A DNA stretch of 15,468 nt from Gonium pectorale (Eukaryota; Chlorophyta; Chlorophyceae; Chlamydomonadales; Volvocaceae): positions 1,806,184-1,821,651 of the forward strand of contig LSYV01000012.1 of NCBI GenBank assembly GCA_001584585.1. Reading direction: 5' to 3'. This document shows, piece by piece, positions 9,401-15,468 of the stretch. The position numbers and the translations under genes are program-made. A model generated the notes under the pieces. It had not been told where the DNA came from and did no database searches. It was given only the letters and a program-made list of their open reading frames with translations. Position 1 is the first letter of the stretch. Every line of letters begins with the position of its first letter.

Positions 9401-12130
9401 CCCGGCCAATAGAAGACGTGTGTCGTACCAGTAGTACGACGCGCGGCGCGTCTCGAACTCGAGCGTGCAGAGGGAGTGCGTGATGTCCTCCAGCGAGTCC
9501 ACTATGCAGTGTGTGTAGTCGTACGACGGGTAGATGCACCTGAGTACGGCAAGGGCGCACGGCAGCGGCGCAAACACCTCACGTGTGTTACGGGCATGGG
9601 AGGATGCTCGAATGAGACGCACGCACACGCCAGCACACCGCCACCTCCGCTTGAAGGGGGGCCCGGAGGGCGAGTGGGAGGGGATGAGTTGAAGGAAACA
9701 GGGTTAGGTAGGAGACGGCTAGACGCCAGCTGCGTTTTCCCGTCGAGTGGGAGGGGGGCACCGACGGGGAAGGGGACAGGGGCGTAAGACGAAGTGTGGA
9801 GTTTCCTTGCCCCTACAGCCCCGTCAGTACCCGGCCGCGCTGCCAGCAGAGGCCAGCGGCTCGGAGGGCCACCTCCTGCGGTTGCGCCCGCGCCATGAGC
9901 CACTGCGGGACCCTGCGGGACCCCGCGGGCGGGCGGGAGATGGCCACGCCACTCCGCGGCAGCTGCCGCCCCCCCCCCCGGCCACCTCTGCCCCCTACCG
10001 CCGCCGCACGCTGCAAGCCGTCATCCACTGACCCAACACACGCTCCTGCCTCTTGTAGCGCCCGGCCCCGCCCCCACCACACAAACACACACGGGGCCCA
10101 CCTCCCGCCCTTTGCATCCCACCCACCCACCATTTGTCGCCCCCGTATTACCCCCCACCATTTGTCGCCCCCGTATTACCCCCCACCATTTGTCGCCCCC
10201 GTATTACCCCCCACCATTTGTCGCCCGCGTGCGGGTGGGGCACGAACTTGATCCGGTAGGCGATCATGTCAAACATGTTGTAATTCTCGTTCCTGCGGGG
10301 AGGAGAGGGGGTTCACTCAGTCCGTGGGCAAAAGCTTACTGATGAGGACAGGGGGGGGAGGTGCCAAACCGCCGGGGCAGGGAGTTCGTGCAGTGCCTGT
10401 GGGCAGGGCGTCTGCCGCAGGGTGCGGGGAGGCACCAGGAGCACCTTGGGAGGTTGCGGTGCGATGGGTACGGCCGTCAGCAGCGTGTCTCCCCCCACCC
10501 CCGTGGCCCACCCCTCAATACCGTGGCCCACCCCCCCAACCCCGTGGCCCTCCTCCAGCCCCGTGGGCCAACCCGCGGGCCCCTCACTTGTAGTCCATCT
10601 TCATGCGCAGGGTGGCCTTGCCCTCCTCCACCAGGCCACGCCGCATGTCGTCGAACAGGCGCAGGCTCTCCTCGATGGGCCGGTCGCGCCAGGGGGAGGG
10701 CAGGCGCTTGTCGCGGCTCACCTCAATCTCGGCCTTGGTCTGAGAGGGGTGCAGAGGGTGGGGGTGGGGGTGGGGGTGGCTGGCTGCGGACATGAGGCCG
10801 ATGGGAGCGGGTTGGCACCCAGGAATGAGGGGGCGGGGCAACCGGCGTGGTGAGCATTCCCAACAGCGGGGGGGTCCCAAGGAATGAACGGCGTTCTCAG
10901 TTAAGAGGCCTGAGGCGCGTGCCGTCCCGAAGGGGCGGGGTCAGAGGCGGGCAGTGAATTTGGGAAACGGGGTCGGAGCGCGGGTGGCGCGGGAGAGCGG
11001 GACGGGGGCGCGGGCCCGCGAACGGCGGCGGCACCTAATCGTCGCAGCGCCGTGGCGTACCGCACCCGTGCCTGAGGCACGCCAGTAACCGGCTGTGTTT
11101 CGCAGCTGCCCGCCACACACCTGGTGGCACACGTATGCGTGGCCGCTCTTGATGAGCTCCACAGCTAGGTCGTACAGCTGCTGGAAGTAGTCGCTGCTGT
11201 ACGTGATCTTCCACGGCTCCCAGCCCATCCACCTGACGGCCGCGTAATACGGGGGACATGACACGTGGTAAACAACCACGTTACGACACGACCAAGGCGA
11301 GGGCGGAGACCCAGACTGTAATGTAAACTCAAGGGGGGTTTTATTCTTACTTTAAATAATGATTTGAACGGGCGGCTACGACGTCGACGGGGCCGATCGG
11401 AGGGGAGGGGGTTAAGGGCGGTGCGGCACTGAGCCCAGCCTGCGATATCTTTCTTACCCGCGAGCCGCAGCGCACATGTATCCCAGTTCCCGGCCCCATC
11501 CTTTCGGCCTTCCCGCCTCCCGGACCCACCGCGCGATCTCCTGGATGTGCGTAATGTACTCCATCTTCTCGGCCTCCGGGTTGGTGTCGTCGTACCGCAG
11601 GTAGCACACGCCGTCGTACTGGCGGGCCATACCGAAATCAACGAACATGGCCTGGCGGGGGACAGCGGGTGGGCAGGTGGGAGGAGGCGGGCGGGAAGGG
11701 GGGTTGGACGGGTGGGAAGGGTGTGGGGGGGCGGGGAAGTCGGGCGTGGAGGGCACTAGTGAGCTGACGGGGGGGGGGGGCCGAGATGTGACAAATAGCA
11801 ATCACACGGGCGGCCGCGTCAGCTGCTGGATCTCCGCCTTTGCCCGCTCCGACAGAGGCCCCCAACCGGCGCCGGTGCCGCCCCGCCAACTTTCCCTCAC
11901 CCTCTTCGTTTCCCCCGTTTGGCCCAGGGCTAGGGTTCCCGGCCCGCTGGCTTCCACACCTTGGCGTTCCCGGCGTGAAACCCTCCACCCTCACACGCAG
12001 ATACGCATTCAATCAACCGCCTTCAGCAACGAACCGAGGCGTTAACCATGTGCATGCGAGTTGGCGATGGCCCCTATATCCACCTTCCCTACCCCCTACC
12101 CGGCGTGCCCCCCCACCCACCTTGGCGTGC

Positions 12131-12172
<42 letters not shown>

Positions 12173-15100
12173 ACCACCTTGCCGCCGGTGCGGGCCAGGT
12201 GGGAGGCCAGGGCCTGGGGGGGGGGCCGGGCGGCGGGCGGCGGGCGAGGGGGTTCTCAGCCCGTGGACCAGGCCAGCGATGATCGCGGGGGTGAGTGGGG
12301 AGGAACCGACTTTGGGCGGGCGGCGGCGGGCGGCAGCCGGAAGGAGGGAACCGAATGGAGGCGTGCAGGTAGTAAAGAAGAGATAGGGGTCGCGTCGCGG
12401 ACGCCGAATCGCATGCGCAGTAGACGAGCTTGTGGAGGTCTCGGTATGGTAGTGGTCGACCTGTGAAACTGAGGCGTCAGCAAGGAGCGAGCGGCGCTGG
12501 AGTGCACCTTCGTCGGCTGTGAGCGCCGACAAATAGTTGAAGCCCCTTGCGCAGCACGGAACGGCATTCGCCAACAAGCTGGGAGGTGCGAATGCCCGCA
12601 CCCTCCCTACCCTACTACCTCCCAGCGACCAACGGACCCGGTTTTGTTACCCCCAACAGGCCCCGAACCGCCCCGATACCGCACCTCTGGCGTGTTTGCG
12701 ATGCGCATGATGCGGCCGTCCGAGAAGTTAACAGTGGTGTGCACCACGTTGTTTTCGTCGGGCTTGGGCAGGAAAGCGTAGGGGTCGTCGGGGGGCGCAG
12801 GCGCGGAGGGCTGCGGGGCGGGCAGGGCGGGGCAGGGAAGGGAGTTTAAAAGAAACTGGGTTTGATTGAGAGGACCGGACTCAAGCCGCAGTCGCCCGAC
12901 AGGGAAGGGGAATGCGCGGGGGCGGCGAGACGGGTGGTGCAGTGCGGTGTTATATTGCGGACGGGCACGGGCGGCGGCGATGGCGGGACGCTTCGCGCTT
13001 ACAAACGGACCCTGCCGCCTCCACCCACGCTTCGCACTCCCATTCCTTGGCGCGAGTTGTGTGCATAAAGCAACCCCATCCCCCGATGCCACCGAACTGC
13101 CGAGCCTCCCGCCCCTTCCGCCACGCGCTCCGGGGTCCGGCTCCTCCAGCCCCCACCTCCAGTCCCGCCCGCACCGCCTCACCTCATCCTCCTTGGGCTT
13201 CTCCTCCTGTGGGTTCAGAGCCACGGAGCGACGAAAGCAAGGTTGGTGGCAGGACAATCGCAGGCTCGCGATGGCGCCCATCGTAAGGCGGGCGGCAAGC
13301 TGACGACAACGACACGCAGCTGCAGGCAAGAATGCAGCATGAACAGCCAGGGCACCCACCGGGCTGCAACACTCGGCTGTCACCGGACTGCAGCACGCCG
13401 CCACCACCCGAGCAACAGCCCCTCATCCCAGTCCCGCCTCCCAGCCTCGACCCCGTAGCCTTCCCACCTTTGGCGCGGCCGGCTGTGCGGGCGCCTTGAC
13501 CTTCTTCTTGGGCTCGGGGGGCGCCAGGTCGGCCTCCGTCTTGGGGCCCAGAAGGGCCTCCACCGCGGCCTGGGGTGGTCCAAGGGTTGAGCAGGAATGG
13601 TAAAAGGAGCGGCCTACTACATTCTCCCGTGCCCACGGGGAGCCGGGAAAGACACGAGGCAGACCACACTGAGTAGGGAACGGGGTTGAATGGAACAGAA
13701 GGCACGGACAGCACCACGCCACAGGCACGCATCTGTGCAAACCCCCGCACCCTTTTCTCCCCCGCAGCGCCAAGGCGGTCTCCTGGCTCTACGGCTGGCA
13801 GCGTACATCACCCCAGGCAACGCCACCCCAGATATGCGCCCAGCGCGACGCCCCCGAGACCCTCTTCCCCTGCTTGTGGCGTTGAGGTTCCTGCAACACC
13901 CCAACTCCCAAAAAAGATATGCCGACCGACTGCCCTCGCAGCCCCAGCACAATACCCACACCCGCACGCGGCCAGTGCCACCCGCGCCCAGCCACGCACA
14001 CTGCGCCTGCGACGCCCGCACGACCCCCACCCCACCCCACCCCAACCCCGCTCCGCCTCACAACATCAACACCCTCACGCGTCCCCGCGCCCTGTGCCAC
14101 GGGCAGGCACGCACGTCGAGCGCCGCACCCAACCGCGCCCCGGGCCCGGCTGGCCTGCAATCAGAGCACACAACCCAGGCTTGCCCTATGCCTATTGCCC
14201 ACGCGTGCCGAGCCGTGCGCCCCGTGTGCGCCACCACCACGACGCCCGCACGAGCAGTGAGGCGGTCACGCACCTCGAGCGCGCTGCGCACCGCCGCCCC
14301 GTCCGCCCACTTGAGCTTGCGCGTGACGCCGCCCAGCAGCACATTCAGGTTGACGCGGTAGCTGCGGACAGCGGACAGGTGACAGTGGACAGCGGACAGC
14401 GGAGCTGGGGCAAGGGGTTCGGGCGGGTGTGTGTGGTGGGGGGGGGGGCGCTATGGGGTTGGGGGGCATTCCCATTGAAGAGGGCTGGAGCGCACTGCAT
14501 CCCGGCCCAAAGGGGGGCGGTGATGGTAGGGGCAGGCGCTGCAGCTGCCCAGTACAGCCTCCACTGCTTCCCGCTGACGCATGAGCTCCACGAGGGCGGG
14601 CTAGAGGAGTAGGACGAGGAGGGGCAGGAGGACGGGCAGCTGCCGCGCGAGCGCCGTGGCGATGGCGGCAATGGCGACTGTTTCGGTGACGGCCGGACGG
14701 GCGTCAGCGGCCACACGGGCTGGGGATGCGGCCGAAATGAGTGTGGGCGTGCCAGAGTACAGTGCCAGGCACCGTGCAACGCATCCAGATGTACGCAGTG
14801 ACCGCACCTGGTCGGACTCGCAGCCCCCGCCCGCGCCTCCCTCCCCCACGCGCTGCCCTCTACCACCCCTCCCCACCACGCTGGTAGCTCCCATGTGTCG
14901 CGGCGCCGGTAGAAGTGGCACAGCGCATTCTCCCCATGAATATCCCCTCCCGGCGCTCCTTCCGTCCCGATACTGGCCGCCCCATACTCACCCGGCTGCC
15001 TAGCCGCCCATCCGTTCAACCCAGATTGTACCCCGCCGCTCCGCCCGCGGCTCTTCCCCTCTCCATGCCCTGGGACTTACGCTGCTGGCGCCCAGCTCGT

Positions 15101-15468
15101 TTCTCCTTACCCTAACTCCCGCAGCCGCAGCGTGCCCGCCAGCTCCCCTTCGACGGCCCCCCCCCGCCATACCCCGCCCCTGAGCCTCCGTAATGACCTC
15201 ACCGCTCCGCCAGCAGCTTCTCCTTGTTGGCCTCAACCTCCGCCGCCACCGCCGCCAAGATCTGCTCCTGGGTCACCTGCGGGGGGGCACGGAGCCGGGA
15301 GGGCAAACAACAAGAGGTCGACGAGACGGCGGGATAAGCAGCGATGGGGGGCACGGAGCCTTCGAGGGAGGCGGGCGCGCGTGATGACACGAGTCCCCAG
15401 TACTCTCCGTTCGGTACGCGAGGCGCCCTTCGGCCCCGCTCCCCCGGCCTGACCGCTTCCTTTCTCAC
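6316..15468 (-). CDS. Glutaminyl-tRNA synthetase, cytosolic plant/algal type, 5' end beyond the window
   Basis: Class I aminoacyl-tRNA synthetase that attaches glutamine to tRNA-Gln using ATP. Nineteen exons between 15276 and 6316 join in one frame to 676 residues and a TAG stop; all junctions are GT-AG with matching phases. Window residue 1 falls inside the eukaryotic N-terminal domain (VTQEQI..., LLVER-like [24 protein letters not shown] to about 79). A charged/Pro-rich linker follows (80-110). The catalytic Rossmann domain holds [15 protein letters not shown] with HIGH at 164-167, YDDTNPE, and the second motif VMSKR at 385-389. The anticodon-binding barrels run from about 414 to 676, ending [13 protein letters not shown] and [20 protein letters not shown] separates it from glutamyl-tRNA synthetases. 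Plant homologues are about 790-800 residues, so roughly 115 residues are missing. In plants this enzyme serves the cytosol, while organelles make Gln-tRNA by transamidation. Confidence 0.97.
6750..6876 (-). other. GlnRS exon 18: distal barrel
   Basis: [20 protein letters not shown] then [20 protein letters not shown]. Matches the RLY-LF...P...LNP-S pattern of the GlnRS C-terminus. The acceptor is ACACAG|GCTGTA and the donor AAG|GTGCGG. Confidence 0.95.
7120..7181 (-). other. GlnRS exon 17: short exon, GVLNWV motif
   Basis: Sixty-two bases coding [20 protein letters not shown] plus AG of Arg591. K-GVLNWV corresponds to the KGVIHWV stretch common to GlnRS enzymes. The acceptor GCATAG|GGCGTG is weak in pyrimidines, but the phase and homology fit. 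The donor is AG|GTGGGG. Confidence 0.93.
7477..7594 (-). other. GlnRS exon 16: anticodon-binding barrel
   Basis: [20 protein letters not shown] then [19 protein letters not shown]. Fits the RYA-PI-C segment and the YD motif before KGV in GlnRS. The acceptor is TACAG|GTATGC and the donor AAG|GTACCG, phase 0. Confidence 0.94.
8046..8095 (-). other. GlnRS exon 15: short exon
   Basis: Fifty bases coding [16 protein letters not shown] plus CG of Arg531. [14 protein letters not shown] is characteristic of plant GlnRS. The acceptor is TACAG|GACGAG and the donor CG|GTGAGT. Confidence 0.94.
8364..8501 (-). other. GlnRS exon 14: anticodon-binding barrel
   Basis: [29 protein letters not shown] and [12 protein letters not shown]. 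The VI-N and YIE-TDFR motifs are typical of the GlnRS C-terminal barrels. The acceptor is GTTCAG|GTGGTG and the donor AAG|GTGCGG. Reading on past this donor gives a non-homologous tail. Confidence 0.95.
8542..8565 (+). repeat. Short telomere-like tract (TTTTAGGG-type) in an intron
   Basis: Three consecutive octamers read GTTTAGGG, TTTTAGGG and TTTTCGGG. TTTTAGGG is the telomere unit of Chlamydomonas reinhardtii. The tract lies in the intron between GlnRS exons 13 and 14, well inside the gene, so it is interstitial. Confidence 0.8.
8661..8681 (+). repeat. (CCTCCCG)3 microsatellite
   Basis: Three exact heptamers inside the intron after GlnRS exon 13, close to its donor. Simple purine/pyrimidine-skewed repeat with no evident function. 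Confidence 0.85.
8700..8866 (-). other. GlnRS exon 13: stem-contact helices to anticodon domain
   Basis: [20 protein letters not shown], then [20 protein letters not shown] and LRPLK. The GLRRRGV and RALAVL-PLK segments mark the passage from the catalytic core to the beta barrels. The acceptor is CCCCAG|GCCTGC and the donor AAG|GTGTGT. Confidence 0.96.
9072..9226 (-). other. GlnRS exon 12: MSK (KMSKS-type) motif
   Basis: Contains [19 protein letters not shown] and [17 protein letters not shown] (window residues 385-389) is the GlnRS form of the class I KMSKS loop that stabilises the ATP transition state; Lys388 is the catalytic lysine. The acceptor is GCGCAG|GCTGCT and the donor G|GTGAGC. 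Confidence 0.97.
9429..9539 (-). other. GlnRS exon 11: specificity motifs
   Basis: [20 protein letters not shown] and [16 protein letters not shown], then TG of a split Trp. YDY-H and HSLCTLEF are diagnostic for glutaminyl as opposed to glutamyl synthetases. The acceptor is CTCAG|GTGCAT and the donor TG|GTACGA. Confidence 0.97.
10129..10226 (-). repeat. 28-bp tandem repeat, 3.5 copies, containing the exon 10 donor
   Basis: Copies at 10129-10156, 10157-10184 and 10185-10212 are followed by a 14-base partial copy, 10213-10226. The first three look identical. On the minus strand each copy contains GCGACAAATGGTGGGG, the last bases of exon 10 plus its GT donor. The partial copy is the functional exon end. 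The array therefore grew from the exon edge into the intron. Confidence 0.95.
10215..10292 (-). other. GlnRS exon 10, with its donor inside a tandem repeat
   Basis: [20 protein letters not shown] and HAGDK, then TG of a split Trp. AYRIKF-PHP-GDKW is strongly conserved in GlnRS. The acceptor is CCGCAG|GAACGA. The donor TG|GTGGGG is the innermost of four copies of the same exon-end/donor sequence in a 28-bp array. This copy is chosen because it alone continues to Trp-Cys-Ile of the next exon. Confidence 0.95.
10501..10580 (+). repeat. Degenerate 20-bp tandem repeat beside the exon 9 donor
   Basis: Four 20-base units, each beginning CCGTGGCCCAC or a close variant (10501, 10521, 10541, 10561), lie in the intron. 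They end seven bases from the GT of GlnRS exon 9. Confidence 0.8.
10588..10739 (-). other. GlnRS exon 9: acceptor-stem binding region
   Basis: [35 protein letters not shown] and ATLRMKMDY match the domain inserted in the Rossmann fold, which contacts the tRNA acceptor stem. The acceptor CTCTCAG|ACCAAG sits behind a (CCCCCA)n tract. The donor AA|GTGAGG splits Lys298. Confidence 0.96.
10759..10779 (+). repeat. (TGGGGG)n microsatellite before GlnRS exon 9
   Basis: Three full TGGGGG units and a partial one. On the transcribed strand this is a (CCCCCA)n pyrimidine tract about 20 bases upstream of the exon 9 acceptor. Confidence 0.85.
11121..11232 (-). other. GlnRS exon 8: catalytic domain
   Basis: Completes Arg, then [20 protein letters not shown] and [17 protein letters not shown]. 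The YSSDYF and AYV segments line the glutamine/AMP pocket in GlnRS structures. The acceptor is GTCAG|GTGGAT and the donor CAG|GTGTGT. Confidence 0.97.
11530..11651 (-). other. GlnRS exon 7: catalytic domain, DDTNP motif
   Basis: [20 protein letters not shown] continues into [20 protein letters not shown] plus CG of a split Arg. DDTNP is a signature of the GlnRS/GluRS active site. The acceptor is CGCCAG|GCCATG and the donor CG|GTGGGT. Confidence 0.97.
12121..12213 (-). other. GlnRS exon 6: HIGH motif
   Basis: Carries [21 protein letters not shown] (window residues 164-167) binds ATP in class I synthetases, and [15 protein letters not shown] is almost invariant in GlnRS from bacteria to plants. 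Phase 0 at both ends. The acceptor lies behind a run of at least nine C, and the donor is AAG|GTGGGT. Confidence 0.97.
12685..12810 (-). other. GlnRS exon 5: entry to the catalytic domain
   Basis: [20 protein letters not shown] ends the linker. [20 protein letters not shown] is the conserved N-V-H-T-V-FSDG stretch found before the catalytic domain in plant GlnRS. Phase 0 at both ends. The acceptor is CCGCAG|CCCTCC and the donor GAG|GTGCGG. Confidence 0.94.
13183..13206 (-). other. GlnRS exon 4: 24-nt microexon
   Basis: Encodes only EEKPKEDE, phase 0 at both ends. The acceptor is CCACAG|GAGGAG and the donor GAG|GTGAGG, both good. It extends the charged linker between the N-terminal and catalytic domains. 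Because it is in frame, skipping it would leave a working frame, so the call rests on splice signals and composition rather than conservation. Confidence 0.75.
13468..13569 (-). other. GlnRS exon 3: end of N-terminal domain and basic linker
   Basis: [15 protein letters not shown] matches the conserved LLGPK-EADL ending of the GlnRS N-terminal domain. It is followed by a linker [18 protein letters not shown] that is basic and Pro/Ala-rich. Phase 0 at both ends. The acceptor is CCCCAG|GCCGCG and the donor AAG|GTGGGA. The 704-bp intron on its 5' side (13570-14273) contains nothing I recognise. Confidence 0.93.
14274..14361 (-). other. GlnRS exon 2: N-terminal domain
   Basis: The split Arg is completed by C, giving [20 protein letters not shown] and then [10 protein letters not shown], window residues 25-54. 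The acceptor GTCCGCAG|CTACC is preceded by a TGTCCGC heptamer array. The donor is GAG|GTGCGT, phase 0. The 841-bp intron on its 5' side (14362-15202) is the longest in the gene and holds no credible exon. Confidence 0.93.
14364..14403 (-). repeat. Heptamer microsatellite forming an acceptor tract
   Basis: About 5.7 copies of a 7-base unit, TGTCCGC on the minus strand, with two changed copies in the middle. It ends directly at the AG before GlnRS exon 2 and supplies the whole polypyrimidine region of that acceptor. Confidence 0.85.
15203..15276 (-). other. GlnRS exon 1 of window: N-terminal domain
   Basis: Encodes [20 protein letters not shown] and LLAE, then CG of a split Arg codon. It matches the helix of the GlnRS N-terminal domain just before RYRVN. 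The acceptor is CCGCAG|GTGACC and the donor CG|GTGAGG. Upstream, 15277-15468 reads as intron. The minus strand at the very edge of the window begins GTGAGA, a plausible donor of the preceding exon. Confidence 0.93.

Noticed and set aside
9902..9931. Ten-base tandem units around CTGCGGGACC in the intron between GlnRS exons 10 and 11.
   Set aside because: Only two to three diverged copies inside intron sequence, with no functional signal.
14517..14600. Minus-strand stretch coding [10 protein letters not shown], which looked like an exon leading to YRVN of GlnRS exon 2, with a defective donor GGAAGC.
   Set aside because: The true preceding exon is at 15276-15203: it codes LLAE-R with a proper CG|GTGAGG donor in the right phase and matches the GlnRS N-terminal domain. 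The defective-donor idea is therefore unnecessary.
13686..14612. 308-codon open frame on the plus strand.
   Set aside because: It runs antisense to GlnRS exon 2 and its flanking introns, has a Pro/Arg/Ala/His composition typical of GC-rich noise, and shows no domain or conserved motif.

Overview
The window is nuclear DNA from a green alga, most likely of the Chlamydomonas/Volvox order. The basis is very high GC, two genes cut into many small GT-AG exons (28 coding exons, introns mostly 160-850 bp, donors mostly GTGNGN), a plant-type glutaminyl-tRNA synthetase, a TGTAA word suitable as an algal poly(A) signal, and a short run of TTTTAGGG-like octamers, the telomere repeat known from Chlamydomonas. 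No prokaryotic operon, tRNA or rRNA gene, CRISPR array or intact mobile element was found.

Both recognisable genes are on the minus strand, one behind the other. From 15468 down to 6316 lies the 3' part of a cytosolic-type glutaminyl-tRNA synthetase gene. I resolved 19 coding exons that splice into one uninterrupted 676-residue reading frame plus a TAG stop. It starts inside the N-terminal RNA-binding domain and runs through the HIGH and MSK catalytic motifs and the anticodon-binding barrels. The first part of the protein lies beyond the right edge.

From 6315 to about 5134 is gene-free GC-rich sequence that I read as the 3' UTR of that gene; the first TGTAA downstream of the stop is at 5138-5134. 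From 5133 to 4188 is a spacer of lower GC, holding a TATA-like word and several upstream ATGs ahead of the next gene.

From 4187 down past the left edge runs the 5' part of an ankyrin-repeat protein gene. Nine coding exons give 486 residues in one frame. The protein begins MGNGCC, a typical myristoylation plus palmitoylation signal, so I infer a membrane-anchored ankyrin scaffold. It has no assigned name. Nothing in the sequence links its function to the synthetase; they appear to be ordinary neighbours.

I did not find a new multi-gene system. The most unusual structures are tandem repeats at splice sites of the synthetase gene. A 28-bp array copies an exon end with its splice donor, a 7-bp and a 6-bp array build acceptor polypyrimidine tracts, and a 20-bp array abuts a donor. 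There is also an interstitial telomere-like tract in an intron, a 24-nt microexon, and the dual-acylation N-terminus of the ankyrin protein. Long open frames on the plus strand are by-products of the high GC and are not annotated.
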